Shown: positions 1-7,319, counted from the stretch's first letter. The stretch: 15,151 bases of DNA from JBDIBA01 sp039812705 (GCA_039812705.1 JBDIBA010000042.1:1-15151); one strand, 5' to 3'. Notes: generated from the letters alone by a model not told the origin. Made by a program: numbers and translations.

Positions 1-586
1 CGCGCTCGCGACCGACCTCTGTAATTGCTTGCATCATCTCTTTCACTACGGGGTGGTGAAGGTTGTGCGCGTGAAATGCGGCTGGGTTTCCATGCGCATC
101 AAAGATTTGATGAAGAGCCGCTTTGGTTTTGGCAACGGTATCTTCAGCCCCGTTTTGTTGGGTGTTGTCAATCGACCAACCCACGTTGATGACTTGAGCC
201 AATAGACCGGGTACCCCGTCGAATGAGATTGGCTTCGATTCTTGGAAGTCGCCCCCACTGTGGCGAAGACCGTTGGCTGATTCGTCGAGAGCGTGCAGGG
301 TGGCTACCGGAATCGCGCGTTCACGAAGAGACGCGATCATCTTTCAGATGACGGTCTCGCCGCCGCCAGCACGTGCGACCGATCCGTTGGCTCCGTCGCT
401 CGGACCACTGGGGTGGATCTGCAAGACGGCGCCCTCGAAAGGCTTTGTGTTGGATGCATTACGACTCACGAAAACCTGCTTCGTTCGGGGAATGGTCTGA
501 TCAACGGTACGAGGGAGCCTGGAATCCAAGCCAATCCAGGCAGGTCTATGCGTGTCAGAGAAGCAGGGCCGAACGTCTCCGAATGC
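1..586 (-). pseudogene. Interrupted, left-truncated coding frame of unknown function
   Basis: On the minus strand one frame is open from 586 to the window edge except for a single TGA at 344-346. The part before the TGA reads like real protein, with a GC-rich third codon position and a stretch ending in AGGGETVI. After the TGA the same frame continues with KMIASLRERAIPVATLHAL and about 95 further residues to the edge. An ATG lies one codon after the TGA (338-340), so the downstream part could be expressed alone, but I see no ribosome binding site there. The segment 'GAVLQIHP...GGGETVI.KMIASLRERAIPVATLHAL' loosely resembles the C-terminal part of a polysaccharide deacetylase; this is a weak impression and I do not assign a function. 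A start upstream of 586 would need another frame (an ATG at 598-600 opens a short overlapping frame). It may be a pseudogene, a sequencing error, or a short gene starting at 340. Confidence 0.42.
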
Positions 587-674
587 TCAGAAAAGTCCAT
601 GACCAGGCTAGTTGAGGGCCGATTTGCTCAAAGTCGCCGTAAAGGAACGGCTAATTGCGGCCGATGCTATTTAC

Positions 675-1754
675 ATGACTACCGCTCACAAGAAAATCGG
701 CCTCAAGGCCCGCGCGCTGGTTTCTGTGCTCGCGGTTCTCGGGGGAACTATGGCCTTCGGCTCAGCCGCAAGCGCCGCTCCAACCTCATGGAGCGTTGCA
801 ACAAGCGACCCGGCTCCGGGTGCTGCTACCACGCACACCTTCACCTGGAATGGTTTCCAGACCACCACTGCTGCAAGGTGCATTGCTGTTAAGTATTCGA
901 ATAACGCCGATGGCACGGGTTATCCAACCGGTCTATCTGTGGGCACCGGTGCCCCTGGTGGCACTTACCTCAGCGGTTCGTACACCCGCGACATCACAAA
1001 TGCCGGAACCACCGGCCAGATGGTATTCAACAACGCAAGTGCAACACCGCAGACTGCTGGTGCGAAGGACATCACTTGGTCTGTGGCAACCGAACCAACA
1101 ACGGCTGCTGGACAAACGGTTTACGTGACAGTGACTGCATACGACACCGCCGGAACTGGAAGCTCGGGCAACTGTGGCGGAGCCGCGTTGGAAAGCGTTG
1201 TAGCTGGTTATGCAACAACGCCTCGCACAACGGTCACTGCCGTGGTTGATGGAACGTTGACATTCACCGTTGCGCCACACTCGGGTACCTGCAACGGCAT
1301 TGGGCAGACAGGCACGTCAAGTCCAACAACAGTTGACCTTGGTCACTTGTCCACCACCGCTACCAACTTTGCTGCACAAGACTTGTCGGTTACATCAAAC
1401 GCTGGTAACGGCTTCAACGTGTACATGAAGTCCACGGCGACAACGGCAAACCAGGTCTTTGCGGACTCCGCGGGTCACTACATCGCAGATGCAACAGGTA
1501 CCTTTGCGTCACCTGCTGCAATCACGCCAGGCACTGCGGCGTTTGGTTACACCGCTTTGGGAACTGGTGTCGCGTTGACACCGGGCACCTACGCCAAGGT
1601 TCCAACAAGCAGCGGCAACGATTCCGTTCTGACCGGGGCTGCTGGTGTTGGCAGCGGAACCGGATGCGTTGGGTTTGGTGCAACGTCTTCGGCGACAACT
1701 CCTGCCGGTGCGTACTCGGCGCAGATTGTGTACCGCGCTGTGCCGCTGTACTGA
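675..1754 (+). CDS. Secreted four-cysteine protein, copy 1 (unrecognised family)
   Basis: The product has 359 residues. It has a clear Sec signal peptide: a basic start (MTTAHKKIGLKAR), a hydrophobic core at about residues 14-29 and an AASA cleavage site near residue 34. The mature part is rich in Ala, Thr, Gly and Ser and poor in charge, typical of an exported beta-rich surface or extracellular protein. Four cysteines (in ARCIAV, GNCGG, GTCNG and GTGCVG) are all kept in the paralog just downstream, which suggests two disulfides. The C-terminal half contains 'SNAGNGFNVYM' and ends in 'YSAQIVYRAVPLY'; similar 'TNA.NGY.V' and '.Y.A.I.Y.AVP' patterns occur in secreted beta-sandwich proteins, but I cannot name a family. 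The start at 675 is chosen because it places the signal peptide at the N-terminus. No convincing Shine-Dalgarno precedes it, so a leaderless message is possible. An in-frame TTG at 612 would add 21 residues in front of the signal. Confidence 0.85.
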   Translation: MTTAHKKIGLKARALVSVLAVLGGTMAFGSAASAAPTSWSVATSDPAPGAATTHTFTWNGFQTTTAARCIAVKYSNNADGTGYPTGLSVGTGAPGGTYLSGSYTRDITNAGTTGQMVFNNASATPQTAGAKDITWSVATEPTTAAGQTVYVTVTAYDTAGTGSSGNCGGAALESVVAGYATTPRTTVTAVVDGTLTFTVAPHSGTCNGIGQTGTSSPTTVDLGHLSTTATNFAAQDLSVTSNAGNGFNVYMKSTATTANQVFADSAGHYIADATGTFASPAAITPGTAAFGYTALGTGVALTPGTYAKVPTSSGNDSVLTGAAGVGSGTGCVGFGATSSATTPAGAYSAQIVYRAVPLY

Positions 1755-1773
1755 TCGGCAGCACGCCGATCAG
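1751..1773 (+). terminator. Perfect hairpin overlapping the stop codon of copy 1
   Basis: The arms CTGATCGGC (1751-1759) and GCCGATCAG (1765-1773) pair over all 9 bp around a 5-base loop, AGCAC. The TGA stop of the upstream gene (1752-1754) is inside the left arm. No T-run follows, so this would be an actinobacterial-type terminator without a U-tail. It could instead be an attenuating or stabilising hairpin between the two tandem paralogs. Confidence 0.55.
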
Positions 1774-1803
1774 GTGATTGTGGTGAACGGACTAAAGAGC
1801 GAG

Positions 1804-2879
1804 ATGCCAATGCGTGGGTTCATGCGCTTGGCGTTCTCGCTCTTTGTCATTGTCGTGCTGTTTGACGTCAAGGCTGTGCGTGCCGAAGCAGCCGTTACGT
1901 TGCGTGTGGCAGAAGTGCTCGACCCTCGGCCGGCAATTGCGTGGCCGGTGGCTCAGTGGTCATGGGCGGGATATCAACAAACCACGGCCGTCAAGTGCAT
2001 GAGGGTGCAGTTCAGCAATCAGCCACATGGGGACGGGGGCAAGCCTGCCGGCTTGAGCGTGGCTGCGATTTCGCTTGCCGGGCCATACCTTGGAGGCGCC
2101 GCCGTCAATGTTGATTCGACGTGGCCGTCAGACCGCACTCTGGCTGCATCAGGCCAGGTCGTGTTTAACAATGCAACTGGCTATGTGCCGGGTGGCAGTG
2201 CGTACTTTGGGGTGTCATACCTTGCTCAGGCAAGTGCTGAACAGGCGGTTTGGATGACCGTCACTACCTATGACCAAGTTGGAACCGGCAGTTCTGGAAA
2301 TTGCGCGGGAAATGTTCTGGATGGTCCCGAAACCGCTGCCTTCCACACGTTGCAGACCACGCAAGTAGCAGGGGTTGTGGACCCGACCTTTTCCTTCGAG
2401 GTGGACTCACACTCTGGAAGTTGTAACGGCGTCGGTCAAAACGCAACTGCTGGTTCAACAAGTGTGTCTCTCGGGTCTCTTGATTCATCGTCCGTTCGAC
2501 GTGCTGCACAGTCATTGACCGTTAGTTCAAACGCGGGCAACGGATTCAACGTTTATCTGAGCTCAACGGCCGCCGCACCGGGGCAAGTCTTTGGCGATGG
2601 AAGGGGAACTTCATCGCCGACTCTTCGGGCACTACAGCCTCGCCAGCGGCGATGAGTGGCGGCACTGCAGCGTTTGGCTACACACGTCCAGCGTTGGGGG
2701 CTGGTGGCGATGTCTACGCGCGGGTGCCTGCATCTGGTTCGGCTGATGTTGTGTTGTCTGGTTCTTCCGGGTCCGTGGGCACGACTGGGTGTGTGCTTTA
2801 CGCGGCAGCCGCTTCGGCTGCAACGCCCGCAGGCAGCTACTCGGCAACGATTGTCTACCGCGCGGTGCCGAGCTTTTAG
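1804..2879 (+). pseudogene. Secreted four-cysteine protein, copy 2, frameshifted
   Basis: This is a paralog of the gene at 675-1754. Matching landmarks include QTTAVKC versus TTTAARC, GTGSSGNC in both, HSGSCNGVGQ versus HSGTCNGIGQ, SSNAGNGFNVYL versus SNAGNGFNVYM, and IVYRAVPSF versus IVYRAVPLY. The N-terminus (MPMRGFMRLAFSLFVIVVLF) is a signal peptide. The frame from ATG 1804 closes at TGA 2653-2655, but homology continues in another frame (GNFIADSSG...) to TAG 2877-2879. The switch lies near 2599-2606 (GGAAGGGG): one extra base there, giving for example 'DGKGNFIAD', restores a protein of 358 residues, against 359 for copy 1. The downstream frame still encodes conserved residues and the fourth cysteine, so the shift is recent, a sequencing error, or a -1 ribosomal shift. 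ATG 1810 and 1822 are alternative starts; a weak AAAGAG lies at 1794-1799. Product function unknown. Confidence 0.75.
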
Positions 2880-2895
2880 GAAGTCCAATTCCTAC

Positions 2896-2915
2896 GTGTG
2901 TCTCAGGAGACACAC
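2896..2915 (+). terminator. Perfect 20-base palindrome, terminator-like
   Basis: The arms GTGTGTCTC (2896-2904) and GAGACACAC (2907-2915) are fully complementary with only AG between them, 17 bases after the stop of copy 2. No T-run follows directly, only CCTTT at 2921-2925. It may end transcription of the tandem secreted genes. Being 70 bases upstream of the dioxygenase-like gene, it could also be an operator. Confidence 0.45.
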
Positions 2916-2985
2916 AGAGTCCTTTCAGGTTGTGCCGTCATTGTGATGATCACTCAAGTGAATCAACACGCGAAAGGCACAAACA

Positions 2986-3825
2986 ATGGGCACCCATCAC
3001 AGCCATGAAGACAACATGTTGGACCGCGGTCTCCAGTTCGACATGAGCCAGCTGATGTCGCGGCGCAATGCGTTGAAGATGTTGGCCGGTGGAGCGGGCG
3101 CTATGTTTCTGGCGGGCTGTGGCGTCAAGAACGCCGGGACGATCGCCACCACCACCACAACGACCTCGGTAACCGGGTCAGCGGGTGGTTCGACAACGAA
3201 TGAAGTCATTCCAACTGAGACGGCCGGGCCATATCCCGGTGATGGTTCAAACGGACCAGATGTGTTGGTGGAGAGCGGGATTGTCCGCAACGACATCCGC
3301 TCCAGCTTTGGAACCTCTACAACCACAGCCGAAGGTGTTCCGCTGACAATCAATCTCAAGATCCTCGATTCGAACAACGAGAACAAGGCATTTGCGGGGG
3401 CAGCTGTCTATCTGTGGCACTGCGACCGCGACGGAAAGTATTCGATGTATTCGAGTGGTGTGAGCAACGAGAACTATCTGCGCGGGGTGCAGGTTGCAGA
3501 TGCCGGAGGAAATCTCAGCTTCACCTCTATTTTCCCGGCTGCTTACGACGGCCGATGGCCGCACATTCACTTTGAGGTCTACGAGAACGTGCAGACCGCT
3601 GTTTCGTCGGGGCAGATCCGCAAGACCAGTCAGATGGCCCTTCCTGAAGACATTTGCGAAGCCGTCTACGCAACCAGTGGCTATTCGGCCAGCATTCGGA
3701 ACTTGGCTCGCACCTCGCTGGCCACCGACAACGTCTTTAGAGATGACAGTGCTGCTCATCAGCTGGCGACTGTCACGGGAAGCGTTACTGACGGCTATGC
3801 GGCCAGCCTGAACGTGGTTGTCTGA
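2986..3825 (+). CDS. Tat lipoprotein with intradiol-dioxygenase-like domain
   Basis: The product has 279 residues. The N-terminus holds a twin-arginine motif (SRRNALK, residues 25-31), a short hydrophobic run and a lipobox LAGC with Cys45, so export by Tat and lipid anchoring are expected. A Thr/Ser/Gly linker (about 50-72) precedes the catalytic-type domain, which opens with 'IPTETAGPYPGDGSNG', typical of intradiol ring-cleavage dioxygenases. The four non-haem Fe(III) ligands of protocatechuate and catechol dioxygenases have matches: Tyr152 (DGKY), Tyr187 (PAAY), His193 and His195 (WPHIHFEV). The loop between Tyr187 and His193 is shorter than in protocatechuate 3,4-dioxygenase. The substrate cannot be read from sequence; this extracytoplasmic branch is usually annotated only as 'intradiol ring-cleavage dioxygenase-like', and no aromatic-degradation genes lie nearby. 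The start is supported by GAAAGG at 2972-2977, 8 bases before ATG 2986; Met20 and Met24 are less likely alternatives. Confidence 0.9.
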   Translation: MGTHHSHEDNMLDRGLQFDMSQLMSRRNALKMLAGGAGAMFLAGCGVKNAGTIATTTTTTSVTGSAGGSTTNEVIPTETAGPYPGDGSNGPDVLVESGIVRNDIRSSFGTSTTTAEGVPLTINLKILDSNNENKAFAGAAVYLWHCDRDGKYSMYSSGVSNENYLRGVQVADAGGNLSFTSIFPAAYDGRWPHIHFEVYENVQTAVSSGQIRKTSQMALPEDICEAVYATSGYSASIRNLARTSLATDNVFRDDSAAHQLATVTGSVTDGYAASLNVVV

Positions 3826-3856
3826 GGTCTTGGCGGTCGAATGGCCGGAGGGACGC

Positions 3857-3862
3857 TAGAGT
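3857..3862 (+). promoter_or_regulatory. Possible -10 element for rpmE2
   Basis: GCTAGAGTGG contains TAGAGT, a common actinobacterial -10 form. It would start a message near 3869, with a leader of about 50 bases to the L31 start. No good -35 is visible at the right distance. Confidence 0.3.
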
Positions 3863-3920
3863 GGAGCGCTGGTTTGGGCTGACCGCCCGCTTTCCCGAGG
3901 TTTGCAAAGGCGATATCGAG

Positions 3921-4175
3921 ATGAAGAATGACATTCACCCGGACTACAACTACGTCGTTTTCCGCGATGAGGGCGCTGAGTTCGACATCTTGACCCGCTC
4001 AACCATGACCAGCCCAGACACGGTCAAGTGGGAAGACGGCAACACCTACCCGCTCATTCGCCTCGAACTTTCGAGTGCCAGCCACCCCTTCTACACGGGT
4101 AAGCAAAAGATCGTCGACACCGCCGGTCGCGTGGAGCGCTTCGAGAAGCGTTACGGCCGCCGCAAGACCAAGTAG
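3921..4175 (+). CDS. rpmE2: 50S ribosomal protein L31 type B
   Basis: This 84-residue protein belongs to the large ribosomal subunit. It matches type B L31 through its whole length: MKNDIHPDYNYVVFRD, then 'LTRST', 'WEDGNTYPLIRLE', 'SSASHPFYTGKQK', and the basic end 'GRVERFEKRYGRRKTK'. It has no cysteine, so it lacks the zinc ribbon of type A L31. In many bacteria the zinc-free form replaces the zinc form under zinc limitation under Zur control; I see no clear Zur box here, so such regulation is not shown. AAAGG at 3906-3910 lies 10 bases before ATG 3921. An upstream in-frame GTG at 3861 would add 20 residues unlike L31 and is rejected. Confidence 0.95.
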   Translation: MKNDIHPDYNYVVFRDEGAEFDILTRSTMTSPDTVKWEDGNTYPLIRLELSSASHPFYTGKQKIVDTAGRVERFEKRYGRRKTK

Positions 4176-4198
4176 AGCCAAGTAAACCCAGTTTGCTA

Positions 4199-4219
4199 GC
4201 GCGCCTGCATTTGGCGCGC
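4199..4219 (+). terminator. GC-rich hairpin after rpmE2
   Basis: GCGCGCC (4199-4205) and GGCGCGC (4213-4219) form a 7-bp all-GC stem with the loop TGCATTT, 24 bases after the L31 stop. There is no T-run. It probably separates rpmE2 from guaB. Confidence 0.5.
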
Positions 4220-4278
4220 CATCGAAACCCACCGTTGTTGTTAGCCTGTCCCAAAGCAACTGCAAAGGACACGGGCAT

Positions 4279-5748
4279 ATGAGCGAATCGTCAGACAAGA
4301 TCGTTGGGCTTAGCTACACCTTCGATGATGTTCTGCTGAAGCCCGCGGCGTCAGACGTTGTTCCTTCACAAGTCTCGACCGCAACTCGCCTGGTGCCTGG
4401 AATCAACCTTTCGATTCCGATTATTTCTGCAGCGATGGACACCGTGACGGAGTCCCGCATGGGAATCTCGTTGGCCCGTGCTGGCGGCATTGGAGTGCTT
4501 CATCGCAACCTTTCGATTGAAGAACAAGCCGCCGAAGTCGACCGTGTGAAGCGTTCGGAATCCGGCATGATTGCCAATCCGGTAACGCTGTCGCCCGACG
4601 TTGCAGTTGCCGAGGCTCTCAAGTTGATGAGCCACTACAAGATCTCCGGGTTGCCGGTTGTTGGCGAAAATGGGGAACTGCTTGGCATTTTGACCAACCG
4701 AGACCTCCGTTTCGAGCAGGACACCAGCCAGCCTGTTTCTGCCTTGATGACGCGCGAACCATTGGTCACCGCGCCCGTTGGCACAACCCTTGACGATGCG
4801 CGTGCAATCCTGGCGAAGCACCGCATTGAAAAGCTTCCCGTGGTGAACGAAACCAACAAGCTGCGTGGTCTCATCACCGTTAAAGACATTGAGAAGCGAA
4901 CCCAATATCCGCACTCGACGAAGGACGACTCTGGACGTTTGCGCATTGCTGGTGCAGTCGGCACGGGGGACGATTGTTTAGATCGTGCAGAACAACTGCT
5001 TGACGCGGGCGTCGATGTCTTGGTCGTCGATACTGCACATGGACATCAGTCCAATGTGTTGAAGGCGGTGCGCTTGATCAAAGAGCGTTCATCTGCACCT
5101 GTCATTGCGGGAAACATTGCAACGTATGAAGGCGCGCGCGCACTTTTGGATCAAGGTGTTGATGGCGTCAAGGTTGGCGTGGGGCCCGGTTCCATTTGCA
5201 CCACGCGCATTGTTGCCGGTGTTGGTGTGCCGCAGCTCAGTGCAATCATGGACGCTGCGCGTGCCGTCGATGGTTTTGATGCAACGGTTATTGCCGATGG
5301 CGGCATTCGTTACTCCGGTGAAGTGGCCAAGTCGATTGCGGCCGGTGCCGATGTCGTGATGATTGGTTCTCTGCTCGCTGGAACCGACGAAAGCCCCGGT
5401 GAGGTTGTCTTGCATCAAGGCGAGCGGTTCAAGGAGTACCGCGGAATGGGCTCGATTGGTGCAATGGCGTCGCGCTCGTTCTCAAAAGACCGCTACTTCC
5501 AGGGCGAAGTAACAGACACCGGCAAGCTTGTGCCAGAAGGCATTGAGGGGCGAATCAAATACCGTGGCCCGGTGAAGGACACCTTGTACCAACTTGTTGG
5601 CGGCTTACGTCAGTCAATGGGTTATTGCGGTGCGCCAACCATCGATGCCATGAAGAACGCAAAGTTTGTACAGATAACAAATGCAGGCTTGATCGAATCG
5701 CACCCGCATGATGTTGCGATCACTGCAGAAGCCCCCAACTACTACTAA
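4279..5748 (+). CDS. guaB: Inosine-5'-monophosphate dehydrogenase
   Basis: This cytoplasmic enzyme oxidises IMP to XMP with NAD+, the committed step of guanine nucleotide synthesis. The 489 residues are full length for bacterial IMPDH. In order: the start of the TIM barrel (TFDDVLLKP), a regulatory CBS pair at about 95-205, then the rest of the barrel. The catalytic loop GPGSICTTR carries Cys307. IADGGI (Asp340) binds the IMP ribose, and GSLLAGTDESPGE and YRGMGSIGAM are conserved phosphate-site and substrate loops. The mobile flap PEGIEGRIKYRG carries the catalytic Arg425. AAAGGA at 4263-4268 sits 10 bases before ATG 4279. The HAD gene follows after 24 bases, so the two are probably co-transcribed. 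Confidence 0.98.
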   Translation: MSESSDKIVGLSYTFDDVLLKPAASDVVPSQVSTATRLVPGINLSIPIISAAMDTVTESRMGISLARAGGIGVLHRNLSIEEQAAEVDRVKRSESGMIANPVTLSPDVAVAEALKLMSHYKISGLPVVGENGELLGILTNRDLRFEQDTSQPVSALMTREPLVTAPVGTTLDDARAILAKHRIEKLPVVNETNKLRGLITVKDIEKRTQYPHSTKDDSGRLRIAGAVGTGDDCLDRAEQLLDAGVDVLVVDTAHGHQSNVLKAVRLIKERSSAPVIAGNIATYEGARALLDQGVDGVKVGVGPGSICTTRIVAGVGVPQLSAIMDAARAVDGFDATVIADGGIRYSGEVAKSIAAGADVVMIGSLLAGTDESPGEVVLHQGERFKEYRGMGSIGAMASRSFSKDRYFQGEVTDTGKLVPEGIEGRIKYRGPVKDTLYQLVGGLRQSMGYCGAPTIDAMKNAKFVQITNAGLIESHPHDVAITAEAPNYY

Positions 5749-5772
5749 GCCTCGCCAGACTCCGTTTCTTCG

Positions 5773-6489
5773 ATGAACACGCCTGACCCGCATCGCCCTG
5801 CGCGCCTGTTGTTGTGGGACATTGACGGCACGCTTTTGAGAGCGGGTGTGGGTCATCGCGTCGCGTCAGAAACATTGCGTCGCTTGCTCGGACGCGAACC
5901 CGAAGCGGGAGTTGTCCATAACCACGGCCGCACAGACCTTTTCTTGGCCAGGGAGCGCCTGCGGGCCAATGGTGTTGCCAACGAAGACATGGTGTCAATG
6001 TCGCGTAAGTATCTGCGGTTGTTCGCTGACGTTTACACCGAGATGCGCGACGAGCTTGCGGCTGAAGTCACGGTGTGTCCGGGCGTACGCCTGTTGTTGA
6101 CTGAGCTTTCACACACGCGCGCGTGCAGCACTCTGTTGACGGGCAATGTTGCGCCGAACGCCGTACTCAAGTTGCACACGGTCAACCTGCAAAGCTTTTT
6201 CGACTTTGAAGTTGGCGGTTACGGCGCAGATTCAGAAAACCGCAGTGACTTGCTTCCGATTGCTCTCAAACGCATTGAGAAAAAGCGCAAGGACTTGTAC
6301 GACCCTCACGAGATATGGGTCGTTGGTGATACCGAACACGATCATCAAGTCGCCCGCGATCATGGCTGCCGGTCGATGTTGGTAGCCACTGGTTTTCGGA
6401 CCTATGACGAGCTGTCGGACTTGTCGCCCGACGCGTTGTTCCATGACCTAAGCGACACGTCCGAAGTCATGGACACGATCTTTTCTTAG
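5773..6489 (+). CDS. HAD-family hydrolase, phosphoglycolate-phosphatase-like
   Basis: This 238-residue predicted phosphatase is of the haloacid dehalogenase superfamily. Motif I is LLWDIDGTLL with nucleophile Asp16 and acid/base Asp18. Motif II is the Thr of LLTGN (Thr123), Lys133 is the likely motif III lysine, and motif IV is VVGDTEHD with Asp186 and Asp190 for Mg2+. A helical cap lies between motifs I and II. 'LLTGN...A..KL' and 'GGYGADSENRSDLLPIA' resemble the phosphoglycolate phosphatase (Gph)-like branch, but the substrate is not predictable. It lies 24 bases after guaB, probably in the same transcript, without a clear Shine-Dalgarno, so it may depend on read-through from guaB. Its stop overlaps the stop of the convergent pyrH-like gene by 4 bases, leaving no room for a terminator. 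Confidence 0.9.
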   Translation: MNTPDPHRPARLLLWDIDGTLLRAGVGHRVASETLRRLLGREPEAGVVHNHGRTDLFLARERLRANGVANEDMVSMSRKYLRLFADVYTEMRDELAAEVTVCPGVRLLLTELSHTRACSTLLTGNVAPNAVLKLHTVNLQSFFDFEVGGYGADSENRSDLLPIALKRIEKKRKDLYDPHEIWVVGDTEHDHQVARDHGCRSMLVATGFRTYDELSDLSPDALFHDLSDTSEVMDTIFS

Positions 6490-7256
6490 GCGTTTGGTTC
6501 GGCCAGTTCTGTTGAGTGGGTTGGCGCGAGGTAAGTGCCTTTGTTGATGCCGTTGCAGATTTCAGTCATTGCGTTGCGGTCGTCGAAGTTGAAAACGTGC
6601 AACGGCATCTTGTGATCGCGCGCGAGGATCAACGCCGACTGGTCCATGACCTTTAGACCCTTGTCAATTGCGTCGTCATAACCAAGGGTTTGATAGCGCT
6701 TGGCGTTGGGGTCTTGGCGGGGGTCTGATGTGTAGACGCCGTCGATTCCATGCTTGGCCAACAAGATGGAGTCAGCGTTGATTTCGATTGCACGCTGCAC
6801 GCACGTGTAGTCGGTGGTGACGAACGGTTGACCAATGCCACACGCCAAGACAATAATTGAGCCTCTTTCGAGGTGGTGTGTTGCGCGAAGGCGGATGTAT
6901 GGCTCTGCAAAGTTGTTCATGGGCAGGGCGGTCATGACGCGAACGTCGTAGTCGCTCTTTGATGTCAGTACCCCTCGCAGGAACAGTGAGTTGATGACGG
7001 TTCCCAGCATTCCGATGTGGTCTGCGTCGACACGCTCGATGCCCCAGTCGCTGGCGACGTTTCCGCGGAAGATGTTCCCACCACCCGTCACGACAGCAAC
7101 TTCAATTCCCATGTCGCGTACGGCGAGGATGGAATTGCCGATCTGGTCGAGGGCCTCGGATGAAAGGCCAAAGCCCTCCTTGCCGGCAACGGCGGCTCCG
7201 CTCACCTTGATGAGGACTCTTCCGTAGCGCTGACCTGCAACAGATTGTTGGCTCAT
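6486..7256 (-). CDS. pyrH: UMP kinase, divergent PyrH-type
   Basis: UMP kinase transfers phosphate from ATP to UMP to make UDP. The 256 residues cover the amino-acid-kinase fold: RVLIKVSG near the N-terminus (Lys17), VVTGGGNIFRG (55-65), DADHIGMLGTVINSLFL, FAEPYIRLRATHHLERG, GIGQPFVTTD (140-149), IDGVYTSDP (171-179) and the C-terminal VMDQSA. Several normally invariant spots differ: SGE is SGA here, GTGNPFFTTD is GIGQPFVTTD, and 'TTDTAA' is 'TTDYTC'. The gene is also away from its usual rpsB-tsf-pyrH-frr cluster. It may be a second, diverged copy or this lineage's only UMP kinase; the window cannot decide. AGGAG lies 4-5 bases before ATG 7256 on the minus strand. It is divergent from the APH gene and convergent with the HAD gene. 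Confidence 0.92.
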   Translation of the reverse strand: MSQQSVAGQRYGRVLIKVSGAAVAGKEGFGLSSEALDQIGNSILAVRDMGIEVAVVTGGGNIFRGNVASDWGIERVDADHIGMLGTVINSLFLRGVLTSKSDYDVRVMTALPMNNFAEPYIRLRATHHLERGSIIVLACGIGQPFVTTDYTCVQRAIEINADSILLAKHGIDGVYTSDPRQDPNAKRYQTLGYDDAIDKGLKVMDQSALILARDHKMPLHVFNFDDRNAMTEICNGINKGTYLAPTHSTELAEPNA

Positions 7257-7273
7257 GTCTCTCCTGCGTTTTG

Positions 7274-7290
7274 GGTAGTCAGAAACTACC
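7274..7290. promoter_or_regulatory. Operator-like inverted repeat between divergent genes
   Basis: GGTAGT (7274-7279) and ACTACC (7285-7290) are perfect inverted arms around CAGAA. The site sits in the 69-base gap between the divergent pyrH-like and APH genes. It could be a regulator site or a hairpin in the APH leader; no regulator gene is next to it. Confidence 0.35.
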
Positions 7291-7314
7291 TCGGAGCCGG
7301 GCCGTTGCCTTCCT

Positions 7315-7319
7315 GGAGG
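7315..7319 (+). promoter_or_regulatory. Ribosome binding site that sets the APH start
   Basis: GGAGG, within GGAGGGGAA, is 6 bases before ATG 7326. No comparable site precedes the in-frame GTG 7410 or ATG 7413, so 7326 is preferred. Confidence 0.6.

Noticed and set aside
293..892. Long plus-strand open frame at the left end
   Set aside because: It overlaps the signal peptide region of the secreted gene and has an Arg/Cys/His-rich, unprotein-like composition; it is the shadow of frames on both strands.
3247..3759. Minus-strand open frame inside the dioxygenase-like gene
   Set aside because: The plus-strand protein has lipobox, Tat motif and iron ligands, so the antisense frame is a by-product.
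4279..7256. A single nucleotide-synthesis operon of guaB and pyrH
   Set aside because: The genes are on opposite strands and convergent through the HAD gene, so they do not share a transcript.
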